From assembly GCA_946811695.1 (NCBI GenBank), contig OX328130.1, positions 67,948,245 to 68,012,244 of the forward strand: DNA of 64,000 nt, in the 5' to 3' direction. The position numbers and the translations under genes are program-made. Below are positions 20,406 to 31,400 of this stretch, one piece after another. The DNA is from Gonocerus acuteangulatus (taxonomy: Eukaryota; Arthropoda; Insecta; Hemiptera; Coreidae). Under the pieces are notes generated by a model. The model did no database searches. It had not been told where the DNA came from and saw only the letters and a program-made list of their open reading frames with translations. Every line of letters starts with the position of its first letter. Positions within the stretch are counted from its first letter, which is position 1.

Positions 20406-20953
20406 TAGTTTGTTACTTGAGCGCTATGTAATAATTTTAGTAGCGAAAAAAATTGTGGCCGCTATCGTGTTAAGAGGAATATTTTATGTTAAGGTTTGGA
20501 AAATATATATCCAAATTTCTTTCAAGATTGCAGCCTGAAGATCATATAGCAGTATAGCAGTAGTATTTCTAAAGGGACACAAGTAAAAACAAAACACAAC
20601 TGAAAATGTGTCACTCTTGCCTAAGTAGGGGGAATAGCATTAAGACAGGAAGTGTGACACAAGTGCCCTCTGGCGTACAAGCTCTGAAGCTAGGTACATA
20701 TAGTTTTGATGGTTGATAAAGAGATATTTACCATATCTTTTCATAGTCATAACTGAAAAACACCGATTTTTGAGTTGTGTCACTTTAGAAATACTAATGC
20801 GATATATTCCTTCGAATAGTGCTTTAAAGAACATGAACAATACAAATTTTTATTCTTTCGTAATTTTATTATTACGTTAAATAATCGTCCTTAAGATCTT
20901 GAAGAACTATGAACGCGGTTTCCCGAAATCTTATTTTATTGATTCGGTTTTAC
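20406..20953. other. Intergenic
   Basis: 20406-20480 continues the dispersed repeat ending GGCCGCTATCGTGTTAA (also at 62325). Nothing else recognised. Confidence 0.4.
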
Positions 20954-21368
20954 CAGGGCCGCCACATGGGGGGGGGGGACAGCCGGGTACTGTTGTTCCG
21001 GGCCCGGCCGCCGTGGGGGCCCAGGCAGGGCCTCCCTACTTGGAAAAAATGTATAGGTTATGAGCTTGTAAAAAGAATGTGGTTAAGAAACATAGACGGG
21101 CGTAGCCAATATTTATTTGAATTGGATCTATATTTTTTTAATACACATAAACGACAAATCAAGTGCAGTCCCAGAATAGTATATTTAATACGGAGCCGTA
21201 ATAAAGCTACAAGTACCGATAGTGACCTTTGCTGCACTGATTGTCGGCTTTTAATAATTTTAAAATGTCCAAAGTCCTATAGCAAAGTACTAGAATGTTC
21301 AGTTTGGCTCTGAGAAATGGGGGCCCGTGATGTGGTCCTGGGTCCGGGTCTGAGATGTGGCGGCCCTG
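20954..21368. mobile_element. hAT-like MITE, family A, copy 2
   Basis: Ends CAGGGCCGCCACATGG and TGAGATGTGGCGGCCCTG, flanked by the exact 8-bp duplication GGTTTTAC at 20946-20953 and 21369-21376. At 415 bp it is the longest and best preserved copy. No transposase. Confidence 0.92.
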
Positions 21369-22286
21369 GGTTTTACAATTATCAAGCTCCTCATAAATAT
21401 CTCCTCGGGAACATAATTAGCCCAATAATTGTCAAGTCGGCAAACATAAATCGTGATTTTACCTCGATAAAATGGTAACAAAATAAAATAAAATTAAACA
21501 ACTCTTATCTCAATAAAAGATTCTTCAAACCAGATAATTAAACAAATGATTTCAACACTAAGTAAGACTAAACCACTTTCAATTCATCTTTGCCAATAAT
21601 TCTCTGTGGAATCGAATCCACACTTCTAGACAGGGAGTGTTCATGCCTTGTCATTTACGGCCTACGGGCCTCCAAAATATTCACCGGAAGAATGTAGAAA
21701 GTCAATTATTCTGTTTCCTGAACAGATTCGGAACGGAAATTGTTGCATCTCAAGACTTTCTTTAAGAATTTCTCCCTAGAAAATTATTTTATTAATCAGA
21801 GAAGTACGTTGAAAAATTGACTAAAATTGATAAAATGAATCACGGTCTAGCATGAAAAAATAAATAAATTGCTCTTTTATGGGTTCCTTCCAAAGTGAGC
21901 TCAATGAGAAACCTGAGGACAAAGCAGATAATGCTGGAATATCTTAAATTAATAACCAAAAAGTTGAATGTACTACCAAAGATTTATTAAAAACTCTGTA
22001 CTGCCATTGCGGAAAAACTAACGGTTGAAAACAGAAACCAAGCCAACAATTATAAAAAGCGAATCACCAGTTTCGATAACTTCTGAAAGGCAGAACTGAA
22101 GGAAGGAAGTGGTTTTGGCAAAAATACGAATTGGCCATACCAACATAACGCACACTTTCATTCTAAAAGGACTCTTAACCTCCCACATGTGAATTCTGCA
22201 ATGAGAAATAACCGGGCGCGGATAGCTAATAGAATTACAGACAGCATAACCCAAGTCTTAAAGGAAGTATAGGATATAGGGTTTGG
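21369..22286. other. Intergenic, nothing firmly recognised
   Basis: A short minus-strand stretch near 22000-22260 with TTCTGCCTTTCAGAAG and ATTTTTGCCAAAACCAC has a coding feel (78 codons) but no recognisable motif. The rest is AT-rich unique sequence. Confidence 0.35.
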
Positions 22287-23797
22287 TAGGGATGGGCGAT
22301 AGTCAATAGTTCAGCATTATCGACAGGCCGATACTATCGGTTTAAGGTAATAATGAGCGAGAGCTGCCCAGAGCCCGATCTTCATGAAACTTCGTACACT
22401 TATTCATTTTGACCTAATTAAGAAGAAAAAATTAAAAATCACTCGCGGTCAGGCCTAGAACAGTATTTATTAAGCACTAAAGTTGAGTGTTATACAGGTT
22501 AAAAGCTGGTGTAAACCATTGAGTTCCTTACTCAATGGGAGGGGAGGGAGTCTAAAAGATAAAAGTTGAAGCCTAAAATCGGCCATGCCAGTGTGACAAA
22601 AAGCGCGCGAAAAGGTGATTTTTGAATATTATTGTAAACAAACAATGAAATTAAACGAATTTATGTGTCGTATTCGTATAAATTGACATTTATATATATG
22701 TATAAATATAAATCAATAAGAATATGATATATATATATATTCGTTCAAATTCATTGTTTGTTTACGATCATATTCAGATTCAAATTTTCGCGCGTCACTA
22801 CTGGTACTTTTGTCACACTGGCATGGCCGATTTCAGACCTACACTTTTTTAGCATTGGAAGATAGATAACACCCCCTCCACTATCTACTAGCTCAATGAT
22901 GTAAACGACGTATTTGTAAACACGCGCATGTGCGGTAATGTCAAATTAGGAGAGCCAGAATTGACCTAACTCCGATTTTCCTAAAACTTCGTATACTTAT
23001 TCAATTCAACCCAATTATGAATAAAAACGTGAAAAAAATACCACAAACGACTAATTGTTTTCCCCATTGTTATGATACAGCTCGTAATGTTATGATAAAA
23101 CTCGTTTATAGCCTGTATAGCAGTCAACTTTAGTGCTTAATAAATACTGTTCTAGGCCTGACCGCGAGTTACTTTTAATTCTATCTTCTTAATTAGGTCA
23201 AAATGAGTAAGTATACGAAGTTTCATGTAGATCGGGCTCTGGGCAGCTCTCGCTCATTATTACCTCGGTTTAACTATATCGATACTATCGATAGTTATAC
23301 AATACATACCTGCGCTATAAAGAATTTAATGTTATTGAATTGTATTATCTATCTAAGGTTTAAAACGAATTTATTTAAATTTATAAAAAGCATTTCCAAA
23401 GAAAAAAATATCAAAAGGCACAAAAAAGCACAATTACTTAAAAATGTTTTAGTTGTGCTCCTTGAGCCGCATATTTCCAGAAAAGAAACCCAACTTTTCC
23501 ACTTTTCTTTGGCTCAGTCTGTGCTGAAAATACACGTTCTGAGGCTACAGACGAGTCTGGAACACAAAAGTATTTCCTAGCTACATTATGTAGCTGGTTG
23601 TATTCACCAGACGGTTATTTTTCAGTATTTAATCCACCAGACGTGTCAGTATACCAAAGCCCTCCAGATGATGAGAACTTCAATTCTAAAAAAAAAAGTA
23701 AAAAATCTATAGATAGTTCATGACTAACGATAGCTATTATCGATAGCCATGATCTATCGATATATCGATAGTAACTATCGACTATCGCCCATCCCTA
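22287..23797. mobile_element. hAT-like foldback element, 1.5 kb
   Basis: The termini TAGGGATGGGCGATAGTC and GACTATCGCCCATCCCTA are exact inverted repeats, flanked by the exact 8-bp duplication GGGTTTGG (22279-22286 and 23798-23805). Long internal arms are also inverted: AATAATGAGCGAGAGCTGCC to about 22495 against 23118-23260, and CGGCCATGCCAGTGTGACAA near 22590 against 22810-22840. About 400 bp at 23300-23700 is unpaired. The 125-codon frame at 23203-23580 spans an arm and unpaired sequence and has no recognised domain. Confidence 0.88.
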
Positions 23798-23999
23798 GGG
23801 TTTGGCGTACAATTAGGTTATTTGCGCCTTCTAGTATGTCGGGTAAAAAGGTTAGGTTCTGCCTAAAAATTTAAATTTTTATCCTATTTTGACTTATTTA
23901 ATTAGATTTTGAGACGTCTATAAGTTTGGAAAATAAGTGCAGTTTTTTGTTATGTGAGAAATGATGTGTGTATAGTAATGTTTTTTTGTTTCCTTTGAT

Positions 24000-24376
24000 A
24001 AATTGTACATATCTTAAAACTTACAAATTATTATAATTCTTGTCTTAAACTAAGACAATTATAATTTAAACCAAGGTTAATTATATCTGCTCTTTAACTT
24101 AAAATATCAATGTATCATAAAACGTACAAATTATTATACATATGTTAAAACTTCCAAATTATTATAGAATGTATAATATGTAATATCTTAAAGCTTACAA
24201 ATTATTATAGGTATCTAAAAAACGTACAAATTATCATACATATCTTTTAAACTTACAAATTATTAACATATCTTAAAACTTACAAATTATTATAATTCTT
24301 GTCTTAAACTAAGACTAATTATATCTTGTCTTAAACCTAGAAAATTAATGTATCATAAAATTTGCAAATTATTATT
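24000..24376. repeat. Irregular tandem repeat, ACTTACAAATTATTATA
   Basis: The words TATCTTAAAACTTACAAATT and ATTATAATTCTTGTCTTAAA recur about nine times at uneven spacing of roughly 25-60 bp. Not coding. Confidence 0.75.
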
Positions 24377-24377
24377 T

Positions 24378-24525
24378 TTTTTTTTACGGCGCTTCGACAC
24401 CTAGGCCATTAGCGCCGACATCCAGGGTGGAGCGAAAAATTTTCCCAACAAGCCGTGGGATGAGAAAATATCGGGTGGGATCGAACCCACCATTTCCCGC
24501 TTTTGAGTCCAAGGCGCTATAATAA
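24378..24525 (-). mobile_element. SINE family 1, reverse copy
   Basis: Reverse orientation: T-run, ACGGCGCTTCGACACC, TTAGCGCCGACATCCAGGGT, AAAATTTTCCCAACAAGCC, then GGGATCGAACCCACC (B box complement). The head ends at about 24525 without a good A box. Confidence 0.8.
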
Positions 24526-24616
24526 TAAAAAAAAAAAAGTTAGTAGGAGAATTCCGCACATTATTCAAAGAGCTGTAAGATGATAAAATTTCATTTTACA
24601 GATATTTTACACTGTC

Positions 24617-24778
24617 GGGGTCTCCCGTGGTCTAATGGTTAGCGCATTGGATTCATAAGCGGGAGATGGTGGGTTCGACCCCCACCTCCGGCAGGAATTT
24701 TCTCATCTCATGGCTCGTTGGGAAAATTCCTCGCTGCACCCTGGATGTCGGCGCTAATGACCTAGAAGTAGATGCGCC

Positions 24779-24841
<63 letters not shown>
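24617..24841 (+). mobile_element. SINE family 1, full copy with 13-bp target duplication
   Basis: tRNA-like head with A box TGGTCTAATGGTTAGCG and B box GGTTCGACCCC (closest by eye to a tRNA-Glu-type head), then a body with TTCTCATCTCATGGCTCG, CACCCTGGATGTCGGCGC and GATGCGCCGT, then about 61 A. The 13-bp ATTTTACACTGTC is repeated at 24604-24616 and 24842-24854. This is a textbook LINE-mobilised SINE; the long pure A tail suggests recent insertion. Confidence 0.92.
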
Positions 24842-24848
<7 letters not shown>

Positions 24849-24854
24849 ACTGTC

Positions 24855-26376
24855 TCAGGATCTGTTTCAGCGCGTTCCGTCCCTCTCTCCTTAGAGAGGA
24901 AACGCAATTCCGAAATTCCACTAGAAAAATTTTCACCTAAGTCTTTTTTGTAGTTACTGAATTAGGAGTTCAAATGATTCCTTCCACTTAACACGATTTT
25001 TCTACCTTTTATAAGATATTTAATGAAATAACCGAAGGGCCAAAAACATTTTCAAGTGCCTCCGTCGCTTCTAAACAAAAAAAATAAATAAATAATACAA
25101 ATAAAAACAAGCAAATTATGACCTCTAATAGATTTCAATTGTCAAAAAGTCAGCTGTTATAGTTGCTAACAAAAGTTTGCTTAAAATTTAGTGAGAAGTT
25201 AATTTTCGAAGTTTAGCTTATATGAAGCAAAAAAATAATGAACTTTTTCATATTTAATATCATAATCTTCTAAATTCACAATCTTCACCCCAAAACTTCT
25301 GGCAAGAAAAGAAGAAAAGAAGTTCAGGCAAGAAAAGAAGAGACCGACTTTGGAGGTTATGTTTATGTTTCGTGTATATTGCAGAACTTAACATCAAATG
25401 AAAACTCTAAAACAGTAAGTGAATAATAAGTAAAGATGGAATGGTTGGGATTCGGCTAAATAAACCTCAATATGATTTTGTTTTAAAAAATCTATATTTC
25501 GGACGTTTCGGCTACTCATTGGTAGCCTTCGTCAGCTAAAATGACAAAAAAAAGAAATTAATACAAAAACAAAAAAAATTATGATTGTGATAGGTAACAG
25601 AGCTATATATACAATTAACTTATAAAAGAACATATCGTCTTAAATTCTTAGAATGAAAAAGTAAATAGGGTTAAATTGTATTATTTAATTTAGAAATTAT
25701 AAGAAACTAAGTGACCCCGCACAGAGAAATGAATGAAAAATTATTTCCCGGCGTTAAAAAACGGTGGCCTGCCGGCGACGGTGCTCACGGTTACATCGCG
25801 GTTGGGCGCCATAGCCGTCAAACGCTGTGGCAACTGCGTCAGGCGGCTGGCCGCTGAAACGAACCGCCAAGATGGCCAACCGCTTGTGCGTTAAAGGCCT
25901 TAGTTCTGGCGTCTCCGACATTATTTGTTTGAATTAGTTATTTTTTTACAGTTAATATTCTTAGAATTAGTATTATATATTTTACATATTTTTGTAAAAT
26001 ATATAATATATTTCTCTTTGCGTGTTCAGGAACAGAAGTGAAGATTCCGACGGGTTGCGAAACATTCAAAAGCTGCAATAAGTCAAGGGCTTGCCCTTCA
26101 CCCGGGAGGAATCGAACCCAGGTATTACATAATTATCTACAACTCTTCGAGTTCACCTCTCTCTCGATGACCACTTTCCCTTCAAGACGAGGAGATTAAA
26201 CATGAAGAACGGACCTTCGCCTTGTTTCACTTTCATTTCGGCACGTCTCGGGAGATATTGCATTAGAGAAGCGGAAATTAATTTCAAACGGGCGTGTTTA
26301 GTTTATCTTATTCTCCAGATCCCTTCAGACTCGTCCATTAAAAATAGAACAATAATGTATAATAATATTAGAAGAG
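24855..26376. other. Intergenic with small repeat traces
   Basis: Contains a Helitron-like internal unit trace (about 24900-25060), the hammerhead-like block at 25440-25545, and a reversed tRNA-like B box (GGAATCGAACCCAGG) at about 26108. The 25740-25910 stretch is GC-richer but has no recognised gene. Confidence 0.4.
25493..25542 (-). ncRNA. Hammerhead-like motif, type 3
   Basis: On the minus strand: UUUUAG, CUGACGA, stem II (GGCUAC paired with GUAGCC around AAUGA), GAAA, CGUC, CGAAAUA. The invariant core CUGANGA and GAAA is complete. Stem III would be a single C-G pair. Stem I (UUUUAG against CGAAAU) pairs with one mismatch. The same type occurs twice in the inverted repeat at 63001-63335. 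Confidence 0.6.
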
Positions 26377-26552
26377 GGGTCTCCCGTGGTCTAATGGCTA
26401 GCGCCTTGGATTCATTAGCGGGAGATGGTGGGTTCGATTCCCAACCTCCGGCAGGAATTTTATCATCCCACGGCTCGCTGGTAAAATTCCTTGCTGCACC
26501 CTGGATGTCGGCGCTAATGACCTAGATGTAGATGCGCCGTAAAAAAACAAAA

Positions 26553-26618
<66 letters not shown>
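26377..26618 (+). mobile_element. SINE family 1, copy with A/(TA)n tail
   Basis: Head GGTCTCCCGTGGTCTAATGG with B box GGTTCGATTCC, body as at 24617, ending GATGCGCCGTAAAAAA and then a long (TA)n tail to 26618. ATATTAGAAGAG is repeated on both sides (26365-26376 and 26619-26630), giving a 12-bp target duplication. Confidence 0.9.
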
Positions 26619-26627
<9 letters not shown>

Positions 26628-26630
26628 GAG

Positions 26631-26825
26631 CCTCTCCCCGTAGTCTGGTAGTGGCTAACGCCATGGGTTCTCGTGCGGGAGATGGTGGGTTCGAGCCCCG
26701 CCTGCAGCAGGGATTTTTCTCATTTCAGGGGCAGAAGGTTCACTGGAGCAGCATGGCTGTTTAGGAAGGGTGGTAACCTGTGGATAGTCTGGCGCTAATG
26801 GCCGCCGAGATATATGGGAATAATA
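26631..26825 (+). mobile_element. Related tRNA-derived SINE, divergent
   Basis: Starts directly after the previous SINE's target duplication: CCTCTCCCCGTAGTCTGGTA, then GGGAGATGGTGGGTTCGAGC (B box GGTTCGAGCCCC), TTTCTCATTTCAGGGGCAG and GGCGCTAATGGCC. The body is different enough to be a separate subfamily. Confidence 0.7.
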
Positions 26826-27410
26826 TTTCGTCCAGTTTCTATAAGAGGTAATACTACCTTCTAACTTTTATTTAAAAAAAAATTTTATGGACTAAAATTC
26901 TTCCTAAACTATCCAACAGTGTTCGTGTGAAGAAGAATTTTTTAAATGGTAAAAAAATACGATTTTCCTCGATGCTGATTTGAAGATAATTTTTTGAGCG
27001 AGCTTCGATTGGTCCCTTTTTGGTTAAGTTTATTTTGGTCCTTCTTCAATACAATTTCAAAATTAAAACCCATTATGTATATATTTACTACAACAAAGTA
27101 TGAAAAAACAAATTAAATAGGAATGAAATGAATATTTCAGAAAATCACACTTTAAAGTCTTTTTCTCATAACTATGTTTTTCATATATTTGCTAGTAAAG
27201 TGCCTAGTTTTTCGATTCATTAATTTATAACGAATTTATGCCCGATTTTCGTCGGATTTTTTAATAAAAATTAAATAAATGTTCACCATTTTCGAAGAAA
27301 TTAATATTTCTTAAAAATCCTACGTACATTACTACATTTAACCTTCTTCTTTCAAAATATATTTAATTTTTGAACTTAAAAGATTAAGAATAGATTTTTT
27401 TTTTTTTTAT
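26826..27410. other. Intergenic AT-rich
   Basis: No gene or known repeat recognised. Confidence 0.4.
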
Positions 27411-27665
27411 CTAAAAGGCTATCGCTTAATTTATTGAGGATTCTCAGCAATACAAAATGGTGTGCTGACAGATGCTCTACAGATGCTCACTTTCTATAGG
27501 GCGTAGACCAGGTCAATTCTGGATTATGGCTGTCAAGCATATTCATCTGCCAGTAAGAGATCGCTATAAATGTTAGACCCGATACATAATACAGGAATTA
27601 GAATATCCTCAAGTGCATTCAGATCCAGTCCATGTGCCAGCTTGTATGTTGAAGCGAAGTACATT
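27411..27665 (+). pseudogene. Decayed LINE RT C-terminal fragment
   Basis: Across frame shifts and stops the translation gives LRILSNTKWCADR, then RSILDYGCQAYSSAS, MLDPIHNTGIRI and SAFRSSP.ASLYVEA. This matches, in order, LLRVLSNTRWGADR, SLLDYGCVAYSSA, MLNPIHNTGLRL and AFRSSPVISLYAEA in the LINE at 5530-5770. Only this piece survives. Confidence 0.82.
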
Positions 27666-27887
27666 ACGACTATCGAAGTACATTTTTATGTTCTAGAATA
27701 AAAATTGCCGCCTGCAGACTATCGCGCCGCCATTTTTTCCGAAAAATTGAATTTTTTTTTTTTACTACATTTACATCCCATATAATACGTTTGTCATAAA
27801 AAATTGTAAAATATTTATTTATTTGTTATTTATTAATTAAAAAAAATGTCTTTAGTTTTGGCCGCACAAGGTAGTATTAAAATGTCT

Positions 27888-28284
27888 CAGGGCCGCCATA
27901 TGAGGGGGGGGGATTGCCGGGTACAGTTGTCCCGGGCCTCGCTAATTGGAAAAAATGTATAGGTTTTGACCTTGTAAAAAGAATGGGGTTTAGAAATATA
28001 GACGAGCGTAGCCAATATTTATTTGAGTTGGATCTATATTTTGTTAATGTACATAAACGACAAAACGAGTCGTAATAAAACTACAAGTACCGAAAGTGAC
28101 TTTTGCTGCACCGATTGGCGGCTTTTATTCGCATTTCGCTCAAAATTCAGGATGAAAATAATTCTAAAATGTCCAGATTGGTTCAGATTGCTTTTAAGTC
28201 CTATATCAAAGTAATAGAATTTTCAGTCTGGCTCTGAGAAGTGGAATCTGGTCCTGGACCCGGCTCTGAGATGTGGTGGCCCTG
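27888..28284. mobile_element. hAT-like MITE, family A, copy 3
   Basis: Ends CAGGGCCGCCATATG and ATGTGGTGGCCCTG, flanked by the exact 8-bp duplication AAATGTCT (27880-27887 and 28285-28292). 397 bp, internal sequence close to 20954-21368. Confidence 0.92.
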
Positions 28285-28292
28285 AAATGTCT

Positions 28293-29223
28293 ACATGTTT
28301 AGCTGTTTTCAAGCGTTTTCCACAAATTACGAAAAATATACATAATTTTGGGTTTTACATTGGTAAGTTTTGCGAAAAGATTATGACTCCGTCCTGAGTT
28401 AATGCTGGAAATCAAAGTCCTCACTTTCCCGATCCTAATGTATCCATAACTTATCCAACATTCAGGAGCTACGCTCGCTTTCTCCATGTAGAACCTTGGC
28501 AAACCTGTAATCGAAATTTATTTCATCGTTCTCAAGCTGCTCGTGCAACTTTTTGCACGTGCCGTCTTCTTCATTCATGTGCTCTTAGCTCTTGAGTAGA
28601 AATTACTACCAAGATCGGACTGGTTATTAGCCAATCGTGTCCTTAATATTATCTTATTAGTGTCTCCTTATATGTTATGTAATTTTGTCGTTGGGATTTA
28701 GAAGTCCTTTTGCTGAATATTTTTTTTCCCTTGTTTGCTATCCTTCTTGTCCGCTCTCATAAGATTTTGATCACGTCCCTGAACTATGATTCTATTCAAC
28801 GCACCTCTATAAAATGACTTAGCCAAAAAAACGTTTGTAGGATCAGAACTGTATGAATAGTTAGGATTCGACTAATATTTTCAGTAAAATCTGACTATTT
28901 TCCTTAGCCGAATCCCAACAATTCGTTTATTTCTGATCACCTCAACGGCTAAGGATCTGCATCTCACTGTAAACGTTTGTAGACATTGAAAAAACCTGCG
29001 TTATTAATTTTATTCTTATTTTGTTCGTTTCTACTGTCTCTAATCATTTGTGTAATTGACAATTCCATGGTGCTATGTATCTAGGCAAAGGTCTTTAAGA
29101 TATTTGAAATCGGTATAGACACTTCTTCGATTTTTAACACTTCTTAATTAATGAATAATTTAAAAAATAAAAGAACAAAAATAAATAGCACTATCTGACT
29201 CAGAAAATAAAATAATAAAAAAA
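28293..29223. other. Intergenic
   Basis: 28853-28940 has GATTCGACTAATATTTTC and CTTAGCCGAATCCCAAC, related to the outer part of the repeat at 63001-63335. No gene is recognised. Confidence 0.4.
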
Positions 29224-30418
29224 GTCCGACTCACAGGAACTGCATCATCTTAGCGCGGTTCCGTCCATATCCCCATTGTCATTTGAAAAGCTTAGAATAG
29301 AAACAGATAATATTTTGTTCGGCCTTTGTTCAAAGGGGTTTACGACTTTACCTGTTCGGGTCCGCCAGACCCCAGAATCCCCTTCTACAGATACTTATTT
29401 CATACAATGCATTCATGTTTCAATGCATTGAAAAATATCAATATTTTCTTGTGTTCTTCTACTATAGTAATAATTCTACAGATAAAATCAATTAAACAAT
29501 TAAAAAATAAAATAAAAAACCAACAGCATAAAGGCAATTGAAAATATTCAAAGGACGTCATCGAATCTGTTTCTCTTGGCAAGCGATATTTCTAACAATG
29601 AAATGGTTTTCTTATTTTACTTAATCTGTTTTATTGTCAAATACATTATCCAACTATAAGATATTAAAAAATAACAAGGAATAAAAACATACAAAAAGAA
29701 CCGTTCGAATAAACGAAATCAATTACTTCAAAGTTTAAGCAGTTATTTCTCCGATTGACATCGCTTATTCATTTAGTAAGCTTTCGAATGGTAACCTTTC
29801 GCTTCGCAAGATTTTCATCCTTTTTCGAGATATTAATGAAAGTATACGAAGTTCCCAAAACTTTTTATTATTTCTAGCAACAGAAAATTGGTCTCATTTT
29901 ACCTATCCTGTTTTACACACAAATACATTTTCCTAACATAAGAAATTACAAAAATAAAAAGCAATAAAAAACTAAGGGAAAGAGACAAAAATTACAAAAT
30001 GAACGACAAAACCCCGTTCATAAGAACTAAACAGACGTATTTGCAGTTTTAAGCACTTATTTCTTCGATTGAAATCACCAAATCAAAAATTGTTTCAGAA
30101 TCTTTTTTGTAGAGAATTTAGAAAGCTTTCAAATAGTTTCTATCCACTTATCAAAATTTCCCAACCGTGTTCGAGATATTAATGAAAGTATACGAAGTTC
30201 CCAAAACTTTTCATGTCTGTTCATAAAATATTTTATTCTAACCATTCCTTAACTCCGATTAAGGAGTTAAGGAATTTTGCGCGAAATTCACTCCAATAAC
30301 CGTTCCGGTGGGCGGATTCTGCTGGTTAATGATCTTGACCTTTCAAATTAGGCGAACGATTTTTTTACCAAATTTCATCAAAATCGGTCCATTATTCGCT
30401 GAGCTATGCCGCGAACAG

Positions 30419-30474
<56 letters not shown>

Positions 30475-30618
30475 ATATAAAAATTTGAACCACCGTCATT
30501 TTCGTTCTCTAGGGGTTCTGAAACGCAAAACTTTCTAGTCGGCACTTCCGGATTGTTTCATGAGATCAACCTTATAAGCGGGGTTCCTCCCTATGAAGGT
30601 AGGGAGGAACCGCGCTAA
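29224..30618 (+). mobile_element. Helitron-like (HINE-type) non-autonomous element, copy C1
   Basis: Starts GTCCGACTCACAGGAACTGC after a run of A. TTAGCGCGGTTCC lies near the left end and its complement GGAACCGCGCTAA ends the element. Close to the right end is a strong stem-loop (GGTTCCTCCCTA..TAGGGAGGAACC). Inside are two copies of a roughly 300-bp unit (about 29590-29875 and 29880-30215) and a (TA)n tract at 30424-30470. Subterminal inverted repeats, internal repeats, a microsatellite and a 3' hairpin with insertion in an A/T run fit Helentron-associated (DINE-1-like) elements. It has no Rep/helicase, so the class is inferred. Confidence 0.6.
30424..30470. repeat. (TA)n microsatellite inside Helitron-like element
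   Basis: TA run at the same internal place as in copy C2 (37534). Confidence 0.95.
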
Positions 30619-30935
30619 AAAACGTCGATTTTTAAAATTTGCCCTTTCTCTTCTATAGGTACTGTATTGCTGTACATCTGGTAAGTGTGTATGGGATTTA
30701 TCTTGAAGGGGGGGGGCCTTTCTTGGAGAACTGTGTATATGGGACCCGGCCGGGCGACAATCAGACTTGATGGAAGCAATTTTGCTGGCGAAACTAAAGT
30801 GGATAACCTGCAGAATATTCTGCGAGGAATACGGATTCTGTCTAGCTAGTATTTCCTTTGAAGGTTTTGATTTCCAGTTTAAGATAAGTAGAAAGGAGTC
30901 AAATACCGGACTATAAAGGTAATTAAAAAATCACC

Positions 30936-31400
30936 TCGCAGGAACTGCGTCATTTTAGCGCGTGTCCTTAACGTGACGTTTGGACCCTCCTCGTGACATT
31001 TGGAAAGATTAGAACAGATATAGCTATTATTTTGTGAGAAATGTAAACACCTTCTCCTTCTAGTAGCGGAAATCGGCCTCTTTGACTTCTTCTCGGAAAG
31101 ATCTATTAGAAACATGCAAAAATACGTTCCTCATTTTACTGTTTAATCGATATTACTGCTAAAATAAATTAAAAAAAAAAAAAAAAACAATAAAAACTTG
31201 AGGAAATTAAACACAAAGAAGCGTTCAAAGCAACGACAGTAACGCTTTCTAAGTTTTTAGTTATTTCTCCGATTGAACTCGTCCAATCACAAATTACTGC
31301 GGGTCCTTTTTTGTAGAAACTTTAGTAAGCTTTCGCTTACCACGATTTCCAAACTGTTTTCAAGTTATTTAAGAGAATGTACGAAGAGTACAAGGTAGGA
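30936..31400 (+). mobile_element. Helitron-like family, partial copy
   Basis: Starts CTCGCAGGAACTGCGTCATT and TTAGCGCGTGTCC, then an internal unit with TTATTTCTCCGATTGAAC, CCTTTTTTGTAGAAAC and TTTAGTAAGCTTTCGC. The right end is missing. Confidence 0.6.

Noticed and set aside
23203..23580. 125-codon ORF inside the hAT-like foldback element
   Set aside because: It begins in an inverted arm and continues into AT-rich sequence; no transposase motif.
24617..24700. Functional tRNA gene
   Set aside because: A and B boxes are present but the anticodon stem does not pair properly, and the sequence continues into a SINE body with an A tail and target duplication.
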